Of a stretch of 59,350 bases of DNA, positions 9,458 through 17,075 are shown piece by piece. Each line of letters begins with the position of its first letter. The first letter of the stretch is position 1. The position numbers and the translations under genes were made by a program. The stretch spans positions 1 to 59,350 of the forward strand of contig JAAUZH010000006.1 of the NCBI GenBank assembly GCA_014804675.1, given 5' to 3'. Source of the stretch: Lachnospiraceae bacterium. Lineage in GTDB: Bacteria > Bacillota > Clostridia > Lachnospirales > Lachnospiraceae. The notes under the pieces were generated by a model. It saw only the letters and a list, made by a program, of their open reading frames with translations, had not been told where the DNA came from and ran no database searches.

Positions 9458-9482
9458 GTTGGGGTGTGTTGGTGAGAGGGAT

Positions 9483-9715
9483 GCGTCAGAGGGAGGCGGT
9501 ATGGTTCTATGGGGCGGTGTTTTTGAGGGCATTTTTCCTAAACAGGCTGTGGAGGCTGTGGCAGCCGTCCGGGTCATCCTATAGCGCCCTCCATGGCGCA
9601 ACAGGATTAAAATTGCCGTCCATGGCAATTTTCCCCTGGGTATTTGGGCAGCCTGTTAAGGAAAAATGCCCTCAAAAACAATGCCCCATAGAACCATACC
9701 GCCTCCCTCTGACGC
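9483..9715 (+). repeat. Long hairpin B of element copy 1
   Basis: Arms 9483-9549 and 9649-9715 are complementary over 67 bases; the outer 33 pairs are perfect. The enclosed region holds two small hairpins with near-identical loops: GCGCC-CTCCAT-GGCGC (about 9584-9599) and AATTGCC-GTCCAT-GGCAATT (about 9610-9632). The mismatches GGTG/ATTG and TAAAC/TTAAC inside the long stem recur in the other copies. Confidence 0.85.
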
Positions 9716-9875
9716 TGTTTCTTCTCAGCCGGTACGCTTAGAAAGGTGCCAGCAGGCTTTGAGGATTTCTTTGCACAACATAATTAGAACGATCTGAAAA
9801 ACACAAAATCATAGCCTGCTCTACAACGTCAATTCTTGCCCAATTTCACCATGAGAGAAGCATTTTCGATACCCA

Positions 9876-10023
9876 GTAGAAGGCGGCAGGTTATAGAGAA
9901 CTCTTTGGGGCCTTGGCAAAGTCGCCAGCACTTATGCACCGTATTTTGGTGCATTAGTACTGCTGCGTCTTTGCAGAGCGAAAGCGTGCCCCGAAGAGTT
10001 CTCTATAACCTGCCGCCTTCTAC
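9876..10023 (+). repeat. Long hairpin A of element copy 1
   Basis: Arms 9876-9910 and 9989-10023 pair over 35 bases with one G-T wobble. Inside are an apical hairpin TGCACC-GTATTTT-GGTGCA, a GCAAAG/CTTTGC helix, and a GC-GAAA-GC tetraloop hairpin near 9979-9986. Confidence 0.85.
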
Positions 10024-10185
10024 GTCCCCCCTCCAAAACCCCTCCCCAAAAAACCTGCCAACATTTTTCTTAAAAATAGCGAAGCCCCAACAAATATGAT
10101 AAAATAAAAAAGTAAAATACCATTTCTTATCCATGCCAAGCGCTTGTGATAAGAAAAATGAGAAAGAACATGAGAGGAGTAAGAG

Positions 10186-10677
10186 ATGGAAGGAATAGAA
10201 CTGACCGAAGCAGTCAAAAAGGAAATCAAACCTTATGAAAGAGGAGTTCATTATTATGAAACAGACCAGATGGGGATTGTCCATCATTCTAATTATATCA
10301 GGTGGTTTGAAGAGGCGAGGAGTGATTTCCTGGAACAGATTGGAATGCCTTATGACAAGATTGAGGAAGAGGGGATTTTGATTCCGGTGCTGGCAGTGTC
10401 CTGTAAGTATAAGAGCGCAATCCGTTATGGAGATGTGGTTCATATTTACCTGAAGGTTACTTATTTTAATGGAGTACGTTTTAAAGCGTCTTATCAAGTG
10501 ATTGGAAAAGAAACGGGAGTGCTCCATGCGTCAGGGGAGTCGGAGCATGGATTTGTAAATCGGGATATGATACCTTTGCGGATGAAAAAAGAGTATCCAA
10601 AGATGTATGAGCTGTTGGCGGCTTATGTGGAAGAGGAAGTGCTGGACAGGAAAAAAACTCCCAATACAAGGAGTTGA
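10186..10677 (+). CDS. Hotdog-fold acyl-CoA thioesterase (YbgC/4-hydroxybenzoyl-CoA thioesterase family)
   Basis: A 163-residue single hotdog domain. The family signature YYETDQMGIVHHSNYIRWFEE (about residues 24-44) contains the catalytic Asp and the helix-capping residues, and the later VRFKASYQV strand fits the core. It probably hydrolyses acyl-CoA; the chain length cannot be told. AGGAG precedes the ATG. A TATGAT -10-like box lies about 85 bases upstream, just beyond the tail of the composite element. The stop codon overlaps the promoter of the downstream TetR gene. Confidence 0.85.
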   Translation: MEGIELTEAVKKEIKPYERGVHYYETDQMGIVHHSNYIRWFEEARSDFLEQIGMPYDKIEEEGILIPVLAVSCKYKSAIRYGDVVHIYLKVTYFNGVRFKASYQVIGKETGVLHASGESEHGFVNRDMIPLRMKKEYPKMYELLAAYVEEEVLDRKKTPNTRS

Positions 10678-10702
10678 CATAAAAGTTTTTTTATAGTAAA
10701 AT
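10674..10702 (+). promoter_or_regulatory. Sigma-A promoter of the TetR-family gene
   Basis: A perfect TTGACA is separated by 17 bases from TAAAAT. The -35 overlaps the stop codon of the thioesterase gene. Confidence 0.75.
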
Positions 10703-10730
10703 AACATACGTGATAACGTATGTTATTTTA
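10697..10730. promoter_or_regulatory. Palindromic operator, probable autoregulatory TetR site
   Basis: A perfect 14-bp inverted repeat (TAAAATAACATACG, spacer TGATAA, then its complement) overlaps the -10 box and start region of the promoter of the next gene. No T-run follows, so it is not a terminator. Its position suits repression by the adjacent TetR-family protein. Confidence 0.65.
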
Positions 10731-10759
10731 CTTCACAAAAAGAAAGGGCAAAGCAGAAG

Positions 10760-11311
10760 ATGGCAAGAAAAGAAACAACCACAAGAGCAGATATCGTTAA
10801 GGCAGCCTTTGAGCTTACAAAGGATGAGGGACATGGAATGCTGACAGCCAGAAGACTGGCAGGAAAAATCGGATGTTCCACCCAGCCCATTTTCCGGGTA
10901 TATAAAAATATGGACGAACTTTATTCCCAGGTTTATGACGAAGTGATTCAATATTTTTCGGAATTTTATAAAGGTTTCCCCAAAATGGACGATACTCCTT
11001 TTATCAATCTGGGACTTGCCTATATTCGATTTGCCCAGGTGGAACCTCATTTGTTCGAGGTGCTGTTTCTGTCTAAAAACAGATATGGGAAAAGCCTGTA
11101 TGAGCTGTTAAATGGCAGAGAAGGCTTTTTGGTAAAAGAAATCAACAAGGCGAAAATTGCCGGCGCCGGAAATCCCAGTGAATTGTTTATGAAAATGTGG
11201 ATTTTTATTCATGGGGCTGCCTGTATGGTAGTTACAGGGGATTATGATCTGGAAGAAGCAGAAACGATAGACTTGTTAAAAGCTTCTTATCAGGCATATA
11301 TTCAGTCATAG
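10760..11311 (+). CDS. TetR/AcrR-family transcriptional regulator
   Basis: A 183-residue regulator with an N-terminal helix-turn-helix: TRADIVKAAFELTKDEG, then LTARRLAGKIGCSTQPIFRVY (about residues 8-55). A helical ligand-binding C-domain follows, resembling the WHG-type TetR C-terminus. The nearest operator candidate is the perfect palindrome in its own promoter, so autorepression is likely. Its other targets are unknown; the gene is followed 11 bases later by an RpiR-family regulator and the two may be co-transcribed. Confidence 0.85.
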   Translation: MARKETTTRADIVKAAFELTKDEGHGMLTARRLAGKIGCSTQPIFRVYKNMDELYSQVYDEVIQYFSEFYKGFPKMDDTPFINLGLAYIRFAQVEPHLFEVLFLSKNRYGKSLYELLNGREGFLVKEINKAKIAGAGNPSELFMKMWIFIHGAACMVVTGDYDLEEAETIDLLKASYQAYIQS

Positions 11312-11322
11312 TGGGAGGACGA

Positions 11323-12255
11323 ATGGATAATCAGAATGATATTATTACCAGAATCAATGAAAAATTCAGTACCATGAGCAAAAGCCATAAGGCGATTGCA
11401 GCTTATATTACGGACCACTATGACCAGGCGGTTTTCATGACAGCGGCAAAGCTTGGAAAGACCCTGGGCATCAGCGAGTCTACAGTAGTGCGCTTTGCTT
11501 CCGGAATCGGTTATGAGGGATATCCGGAATTTCAAAAAGCATTGGAGGGCTGGGTCAAGAATAAGCTGAATTCGGTACAGAAGATAGATGCAAAGTATGG
11601 AAGGAGCACCCAGTCGGAAATATTGACCTCTGTGCTGACTTCCGATATGAATAAAATTGCAGATACCATAGAAAATCTGGACCCCATTGCTTTTGAGACG
11701 GCAGTGGATACCATACTGGCTGCAAAGCATGTTTATATTGTAGGAATCAGAAGCTGTGAGCCGTTGGCGGACTTCTTAAGCTTTTATTTGACCATGATCC
11801 GGGGAGATGTATGTCTGATCCGGACAACCTCGGTAAGTGAGACCTTTGAACAGATGATCCGGGTAAACGAAGAAGATGTGGTGATTGGCATAAGCTTTCC
11901 CAGATACTCTATGAGGACCTTAAAGGCAATGGAATTTGCAAGAGATAGAAATGCAAAAGTCATTACCATTACGGATACGGTCCATTCCCCTATGAACCTG
12001 TATTCCTCCTGCAACCTGTTAGCAAGAAGCGACATGGTTTCCATTGTGGATTCCTTAGTGGCGCCTCTTAGCGTCATCAATGCCCTTGTAGTGGCGCTTT
12101 GTTTAAAATGCCCGAAAGAGGTAAAGACAAATCTGGAGACTTTGGAGGAAGCATGGGCAAACTATCAGGTATACTTAAATGATGAAATCAATTTTATCGA
12201 TGAAGAACCTATGTTGAATTATCCTCTTATGAAGGAAGAAAAAAAGAATGAATAA
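11323..12255 (+). CDS. MurR/RpiR-family transcriptional regulator with SIS domain
   Basis: A 310-residue protein with an N-terminal RpiR-type helix-turn-helix (about 1-75, including GKTLGISESTVVRFASGIGYEGYPEF). A SIS sugar-phosphate-binding domain follows (about 120-250, with VYIVGIRSCEPLADFLSFYL). Such regulators sense phosphosugars. GGGAGG lies 6 bases before the chosen ATG; a GTG 12 bases earlier would include the ribosome-binding site in the coding sequence. The 3' end overlaps the next gene by 8 bases, so the two are translationally coupled. No sugar genes lie nearby to suggest the effector. Confidence 0.87.
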   Translation: MDNQNDIITRINEKFSTMSKSHKAIAAYITDHYDQAVFMTAAKLGKTLGISESTVVRFASGIGYEGYPEFQKALEGWVKNKLNSVQKIDAKYGRSTQSEILTSVLTSDMNKIADTIENLDPIAFETAVDTILAAKHVYIVGIRSCEPLADFLSFYLTMIRGDVCLIRTTSVSETFEQMIRVNEEDVVIGISFPRYSMRTLKAMEFARDRNAKVITITDTVHSPMNLYSSCNLLARSDMVSIVDSLVAPLSVINALVVALCLKCPKEVKTNLETLEEAWANYQVYLNDEINFIDEEPMLNYPLMKEEKKNE

Positions 12256-13498
12256 AATCTGTATCGTTGGCGGTGGTCCAGCAGGAATGCTTGCAGGGAT
12301 TTTTGCAGCAAGGGCAGGCAGCCTTGTAACACTGATAGAGCAAAATGAAAAGCTGGGAAAAAAACTTTTTATAACAGGAAAAGGCAGATGCAACGTGACA
12401 AATGCCTGTCAGGTGGAAGAACTGTTTCCCAATATGGTTACTAATGGGAAATTTATGTACAGCAGCTTCTATGGATTTGATAATAATAGGATAATGGACT
12501 TTTTTGAAGAGCTGGGAGTTCCCCTGAAGGTAGAAAGGGGAAACCGGGTGTTCCCCGTATCGGATCATTCCTCAGACATTATACGGGCATTGCAATACGA
12601 GCTTAGAAGGCTTGGCGTGGAAGTGCTTTTGAATACAAAAGTGAAAGAATTGCTTTTTCAGGAAGGAGAAAGCGGGCAAAAGCCCAGGATCAAAGGAGTA
12701 AGGCTGGCAGATGGAACAGCATTGGAGGCAGACAAGGTGCTTCTTGCAACGGGAGGGCTTTCTTATCCTTCTACCGGTGCTGCTGGTGACGGACATCGAA
12801 TGGCAAAAGCGGCAGGGCATCAGGTGACAGCCTGCTATCCGGCATTGGTTCCCCTTGTCATAAAAGAAGAATGGTGCCATAAGCTCCAGGGCTTATCCTT
12901 AAAAAATGTATCAGCAAAAGTAAAACAGGGAAAAAAAGTGCTGTATGAAGGATTTGGAGAAATGCTGTTTACCCATTTCGGAGTCAGCGGGCCTATGATG
13001 CTGACGGCAAGCAGCTATCTGACGAAAAAGCTGGAAGAGCCGGCGGAGCTTGAGCTGGATTTAAAGCCGGCGTTGTCCGAAAAGCAATTGGATGACAGAC
13101 TCCTTCGGGAATTTGAGGCAAACTGCAATAAGCAGTTTAAGAATATTCTTGGAAGTCTGTTTCCGGCAAAGCTGATTCCGGTCATGCTTCAACTGTCCCC
13201 CATTGCACCGGAAAAAAAGTGCAATGAGATTTCCAGAGAAGAAAGAAAGGCTTTTTTAGGGCTGATAAAGCATGTTACTATGACGATAACAGGCACAAGG
13301 GATTTTTCGGAGGCTATTATTACCCAAGGAGGGATTTCCATAAAAGAAATCAATCCTGCCACCATGGAATCGAAAAAAACAGAAGGCTTGTATGCTGCCG
13401 GAGAATTGCTGGATGTAGACGGGGTGACCGGTGGCTTTAACCTTCAGATAGCCTGGTCTACCGGTTATGCAGCAGCCATGGCAATGAGTGAAGCATAA
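12248..13498 (+). CDS. HI0933/YhiN-family flavoprotein (FAD-dependent oxidoreductase)
   Basis: A 416-residue flavoprotein. The N-terminus carries the dinucleotide-binding signature CIVGGGPAGMLAGIFAARAG and the family-specific GKGRCNVTN block. The C-terminus has VTGGFNLQIAWSTGYAAAMA, which closes the FAD site. The family is widespread, and its general reaction is poorly defined; BaiN-type members have been linked to bile-acid reduction, but nothing here identifies a substrate. It overlaps the RpiR gene by 8 bases and precedes cmk. Confidence 0.85.
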   Translation: MNKICIVGGGPAGMLAGIFAARAGSLVTLIEQNEKLGKKLFITGKGRCNVTNACQVEELFPNMVTNGKFMYSSFYGFDNNRIMDFFEELGVPLKVERGNRVFPVSDHSSDIIRALQYELRRLGVEVLLNTKVKELLFQEGESGQKPRIKGVRLADGTALEADKVLLATGGLSYPSTGAAGDGHRMAKAAGHQVTACYPALVPLVIKEEWCHKLQGLSLKNVSAKVKQGKKVLYEGFGEMLFTHFGVSGPMMLTASSYLTKKLEEPAELELDLKPALSEKQLDDRLLREFEANCNKQFKNILGSLFPAKLIPVMLQLSPIAPEKKCNEISREERKAFLGLIKHVTMTITGTRDFSEAIITQGGISIKEINPATMESKKTEGLYAAGELLDVDGVTGGFNLQIAWSTGYAAAMAMSEA

Positions 13499-13535
13499 GC
13501 AGAATATAGAAAATGCGAAAGGAAGGAATAAGAGC

Positions 13536-14192
13536 ATGAGTTACAGCATTGCTATTGACGGACCGGCAGGAGCCGGAAAAAGTACCATTGCAAAGAAAAT
13601 CGCAAAGGAAAAAGGATTTATTTATGTAGATACGGGAGCTATGTACCGGGCCATGGCATTTTATCTGATACAGCAGGGGATAAAGCCCTCAGAAACAGAA
13701 AAAATCAGTGAAGCATGTGAGCATGCAGATATTACCATATCCTATGAGGACGGAGAACAGATCGTATGGTTAAACGGTGAAAACGTAAATCCATATCTTA
13801 GGACGGAAGAAGTGGGCAACATGGCCTCTGCAAGTTCTGTGAACCGGGATGTGCGAATAAAGCTGGTCCAGCTTCAGCAGAAGCTGGCAAAAACAAACCA
13901 GGTAGTAATGGATGGCAGGGACATCGGTACCTGCGTGCTGCCGGATGCAAATGTAAAAGTCTATTTAACAGCAAGCTCCAGAGTCAGGGCAAAACGCAGA
14001 TATGATGAATTGGTAAAGAAAGGGGAAAGCTGTGATATAGATGCCATTGAAGCGGATATCATAAAAAGGGACCAACGGGATATGACAAGGGAAATGTCGC
14101 CTTTAAGACAGGCGGAAGATGCAGTCCTGTTGGACAGTTCGGAAATGAATATAGATCAGGTGGTAGAAGCGATACTGAATATGTGCGGATAA
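13536..14192 (+). CDS. cmk: Cytidylate kinase
   Basis: A 218-residue CMP/dCMP kinase that makes CDP for nucleic acid and lipid precursor synthesis. It begins SIAIDGPAGAGKSTIAK with the P-loop, then has DTGAMYRAM and the conserved MDGRDIGTCVLPDA block. The KRDQRDMTREMSPL segment belongs to the lid. The start ATG is preceded by GGAAGGAA; an earlier in-frame ATG inside the upstream gene is unlikely. In many Clostridia cmk precedes ispH-rpsA, as it does here. Confidence 0.93.
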   Translation: MSYSIAIDGPAGAGKSTIAKKIAKEKGFIYVDTGAMYRAMAFYLIQQGIKPSETEKISEACEHADITISYEDGEQIVWLNGENVNPYLRTEEVGNMASASSVNRDVRIKLVQLQQKLAKTNQVVMDGRDIGTCVLPDANVKVYLTASSRVRAKRRYDELVKKGESCDIDAIEADIIKRDQRDMTREMSPLRQAEDAVLLDSSEMNIDQVVEAILNMCG

Positions 14193-14228
14193 TCTGCATG
14201 GGCAGGCATTGCCGGAAAGGAAAAAGGC

Positions 14229-15077
14229 ATGGAAGTAAAAACTGCAAAAACCGCCGGTTTTTGTTTTGGAGTAAAACGGGCAGTGGATCAGGTTTATAAG
14301 CAGATTGAAACAGGCGGGAATATTTATACGCTTGGTCCCATCATCCATAATGACCAGGTGGTAAAGGACCTGGAAGAAAAAGGCATCCGGGTCATAAACA
14401 GCATGGAAGAGTTAGAGCAGCAGGAAAAAGGCACTCTCATCATCCGGTCCCATGGTGTGGAAAAAGAGGTATATGAACAAATTGAAAAAATGGGTTTTTC
14501 CCTCGTTGATGCAACCTGTCCCTTCGTAAAGAAGATTCACAAAATCGTGGAAGAGGAAAGCAAAAAGGGAAGACATATCGTGATCATCGGAAGCTCCCAT
14601 CATCCGGAGGTGGAAGGAATCATAGGCTGGGCAGAGGGCAGCGCCACCGTGATTGCCACAAAGGAGGAAATGGAGAATTTTACCTTGAAAGAGGGCGAAA
14701 AAGCTTGCATCGTGTCTCAAACGACATTTAATTACAATAAATTTCAAGAATTGGTTGAAATTTTTGAGAAAAAAGGTTATGATGGTATTGTTGTGAATAC
14801 TATATGTAACGCAACTGAGGAGAGACAGACCCAGGCCAGAGAAATTGCCAGGGGTGTTGATGTAATGATAGTGATAGGCGGTACTCATAGCTCAAATACC
14901 CGCAAACTCTATGAAATCTGCAGGGAAGAATGTGAGAACACTTATTTTATACAGACACTGAGCGATTTGAAAAGGGAACAGATTGGGCCCGCTGGTTCGG
15001 TGGGAATTACCGCAGGGGCTTCCACCCCAAATAATATTATTGAGGAGGTTCAAAATTATGTCAGAATTAACTTTTGA
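14229..15077 (+). CDS. ispH: 4-hydroxy-3-methylbut-2-enyl diphosphate reductase
   Basis: A 282-residue iron-sulfur enzyme for the last step of the MEP isoprenoid pathway, making IPP and DMAPP. The three cluster-ligating cysteines are visible in AGFCFGVKRAVD, ATCPFVKK and NTICNATEERQ. The histidines of SHHPEVEG and SHG lie at the expected places. Length is typical of free-standing IspH. Its last 20 bases overlap the start of rpsA in another frame, and the AGGAGG for rpsA lies inside ispH. Many Clostridia instead carry a fused IspH-S1 protein. Confidence 0.94.
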   Translation: MEVKTAKTAGFCFGVKRAVDQVYKQIETGGNIYTLGPIIHNDQVVKDLEEKGIRVINSMEELEQQEKGTLIIRSHGVEKEVYEQIEKMGFSLVDATCPFVKKIHKIVEEESKKGRHIVIIGSSHHPEVEGIIGWAEGSATVIATKEEMENFTLKEGEKACIVSQTTFNYNKFQELVEIFEKKGYDGIVVNTICNATEERQTQAREIARGVDVMIVIGGTHSSNTRKLYEICREECENTYFIQTLSDLKREQIGPAGSVGITAGASTPNNIIEEVQNYVRINF

Positions 15078-16212
15078 ACAAATGTTAGACCAATCATTTA
15101 AAACAATCAGAAACGGAGAGGTAGTCGAGGGGACAGTCATTGATGTAAAAGAAGACGAAGCCATCCTGAACATTGGATATAAATCAGACGGTATTCTTAC
15201 ACGAAATGAATACACAAACGAACCGGGCACAGATTTGACGACTATCTTAAAACCGGGAGATACCTTGGAAGTCAAGGTAATCAAAGTAAACGACGGAGAA
15301 GGACAGGTTCTCCTTTCCTACAAGCGTCTTGCAGCAGAAAAAGGCAATAAGAGAATCCAGGAGGCTTTTGAAAACAAGGAAGTGCTGACAGCAAAGGTTG
15401 CCCAGGTATTAGACGGCGGCTTAAGCGTGGTATTGGATGAAGTACGCATCTTTATTCCTGCAAGCCTTGTATCCAATGTATATGAAAAGGATTTATCCAC
15501 TTATGCAGGAAAAGAAATTGAATTCGTCATCAGCGAATACAATCCTAAGAGAAGAAGATATATCGGTGACCGCAAGCAGCTGCTGGTTGCAAAGAAAGAG
15601 GAGATGCAGAAAGAATTATTTGCAAGGATCAAAGAAGGGGATGTGGTGGAAGGAACTGTTAAGAACGTAACAGACTTTGGCGCATTCATTGATTTAGGCG
15701 GCGCAGACGGACTTCTCCATATTTCCGAAATGTCCTGGGGACGTGTGGAAAATCCAAAGAAGACATTTAAGGTAGGACAGGAATTGAAGGTCCTCATTAA
15801 AGAAATCGAAGGTACTAAGATTGCCCTCAGTTTAAAATTTGACGAGTTGAATCCCTGGAGAGATGCAGAAAAGAAATTTGCAATTGGGGATACGGTAACC
15901 GGTAAGGTTGCAAGAATGACAGACTTTGGTGCATTCGTAGAGTTAGAAGAAGGCGTGGATGCGCTTCTGCATGTATCACAGATTTCCAAAGAGCATATTG
16001 AAAAGCCTGCTGACGTGCTGAGCATCGGGCAGGAGGTGACTGCTAAAATCGTTGATTTCAATGAGGCGGACAGGAAAATCAGCTTAAGCATGAAAGCATT
16101 GTTGGCGCCGGAACCAACAGAAGAGATGGACAAGGAAACCGAAGAGGATGCAGATGTTGTTTCTGTAGATATTGATGCTGTCATTGCTGCAGAAGCGGAA
16201 TCAGAAGAATAA
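15058..16212 (+). CDS. rpsA: Ribosomal protein S1-like protein (four S1 domains)
   Basis: A 384-residue protein with four consecutive S1 RNA-binding domains beginning near residues 16, 98, 184 and 270. The last two carry the canonical VTDFGAFIDL and MTDFGAFVEL strands followed by GLLHISEMS/ALLHVSQIS. It ends in an acidic tail. It binds mRNA on the ribosome or elsewhere. The start ATG is set by GAGGAGGTT 8 bases upstream, within ispH. The shorter four-domain form is usual in Firmicutes. Confidence 0.9.
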   Translation: MSELTFEQMLDQSFKTIRNGEVVEGTVIDVKEDEAILNIGYKSDGILTRNEYTNEPGTDLTTILKPGDTLEVKVIKVNDGEGQVLLSYKRLAAEKGNKRIQEAFENKEVLTAKVAQVLDGGLSVVLDEVRIFIPASLVSNVYEKDLSTYAGKEIEFVISEYNPKRRRYIGDRKQLLVAKKEEMQKELFARIKEGDVVEGTVKNVTDFGAFIDLGGADGLLHISEMSWGRVENPKKTFKVGQELKVLIKEIEGTKIALSLKFDELNPWRDAEKKFAIGDTVTGKVARMTDFGAFVELEEGVDALLHVSQISKEHIEKPADVLSIGQEVTAKIVDFNEADRKISLSMKALLAPEPTEEMDKETEEDADVVSVDIDAVIAAEAESEE

Positions 16213-16232
16213 AAAATAAGGTAGGTATAAAA

Positions 16233-17012
16233 ATGCCCGTTTACGATTATGAGTATTTTAAAGGCGCAGTCTTTGAATTAACCCAGATAGATTTAAATGC
16301 TTACAAGGAAAAACAGATGAAGCGCCGTATTGATACCTTAATAGGAAAAAACGGCATTACCGGTTATGAGAAGTATATCCAGCTTTTGAAATGTAATCGG
16401 GAGAAATTTGATGAATTTGTGAATTACCTTACCATCAATGTGTCGGAGTTTTACCGGAATCCGGAGCAGTGGGAACTGCTGGATAAGGAAATCTTTCCGG
16501 AGCTGATCAGACGCTTTGGCAAAAATTTGAAAATATGGAGCGCTGCCTGTTCCACAGGAGATGAGCCATATTCCTTAGTGATGGCATTGTCTAAGCATCT
16601 GCCTCTTTCACAGATAAAGATTATTGCTACGGATATTGACAAGCAGGTAATTGCAAAGGCAAAGACAGGTCTGTATTCTGAAAAAAGCATCCTGTCCGTG
16701 CCAAAGGAGCTAAAAGCAAAGTATTTTACCCAAATTGGTCCTTCCTACCAGATTTCCAAAGAAATCAAGGCAAGGGTGGAGTTCCGGCAGCATAACCTGC
16801 TAAAGGATGCCTTTGAAAGCAATTGCGATTTGATTGTATGCCGGAATGTGCTGATTTACTTTACGGAGGAAGCTAAAGAGGAAATATTCCGGAAGTTTTA
16901 TCATTCCTTAAAGCCGGGCGGCTCTTTGTTTATTGGAAGTACAGAACAGATTATCAATTATAAGGAAATGAATTATAGAAGGAAGAACTCTTTCTTCTAT
17001 GAGCATATTTAG
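16233..17012 (+). CDS. CheR-type protein-glutamate O-methyltransferase
   Basis: A 259-residue SAM-dependent methyltransferase of the CheR family that methylates chemoreceptor glutamates. The N-terminal helical domain includes KRRIDTLIGKNGITGYEKY. The SAM site is WSAACSTGDEPYSLVM (about residues 100-115), followed by IIATDIDKQVIAKA and CRNVLIYF. No other chemotaxis or receptor gene is nearby, so it is an orphan copy. It follows rpsA after 20 bases and may be read from the same transcript. Confidence 0.9.
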   Translation: MPVYDYEYFKGAVFELTQIDLNAYKEKQMKRRIDTLIGKNGITGYEKYIQLLKCNREKFDEFVNYLTINVSEFYRNPEQWELLDKEIFPELIRRFGKNLKIWSAACSTGDEPYSLVMALSKHLPLSQIKIIATDIDKQVIAKAKTGLYSEKSILSVPKELKAKYFTQIGPSYQISKEIKARVEFRQHNLLKDAFESNCDLIVCRNVLIYFTEEAKEEIFRKFYHSLKPGGSLFIGSTEQIINYKEMNYRRKNSFFYEHI

Positions 17013-17030
17013 AGCTTTTAAGAAATATGG

Positions 17031-17065
17031 AAACGGCTTTGGTAAGCATGACCAAAGCCGTTTTT
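17031..17065. terminator. Bidirectional terminator between cheR and yprB
   Basis: A perfect 13-bp stem (AAACGGCTTTGGT / ACCAAAGCCGTTT) has T-runs on both strands and separates convergent genes. Confidence 0.85.
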
Positions 17066-17075
17066 CCATGCCGTT

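Larger units (their letters stand above)
9470..10053 (+). repeat. Composite B-A double-hairpin element, copy 1
   Basis: A noncoding stretch of about 580 bp containing two long inverted repeats in the order B then A. Copies 2 (reverse strand, about 18341-18905) and 3 (about 38118-38698) have the same order and relative orientation. Shared landmarks are GCTGTTT just after the B right arm, a TTTCGAT..CAGT motif entering the A left arm, ACGTCC leaving the A right arm, and a CCCTCCCCAAAAA tail. It lies between the oadA terminator and the thioesterase gene. The open frames inside it are by-products of the palindromes. Confidence 0.8.

Noticed and set aside
9466..10099. Open reading frames of about 90 codons within composite element copy 1 (and similar ones at 18366-18998 and 38078-38473)
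   Set aside because: They lie on the long palindromes, mirror each other on both strands, lack ribosome-binding sites, and resemble no protein; the structure explains them.
10697..10730. Palindrome as a terminator of the thioesterase gene
   Set aside because: No T-run follows and it overlaps a consensus -10 box downstream of a perfect -35.
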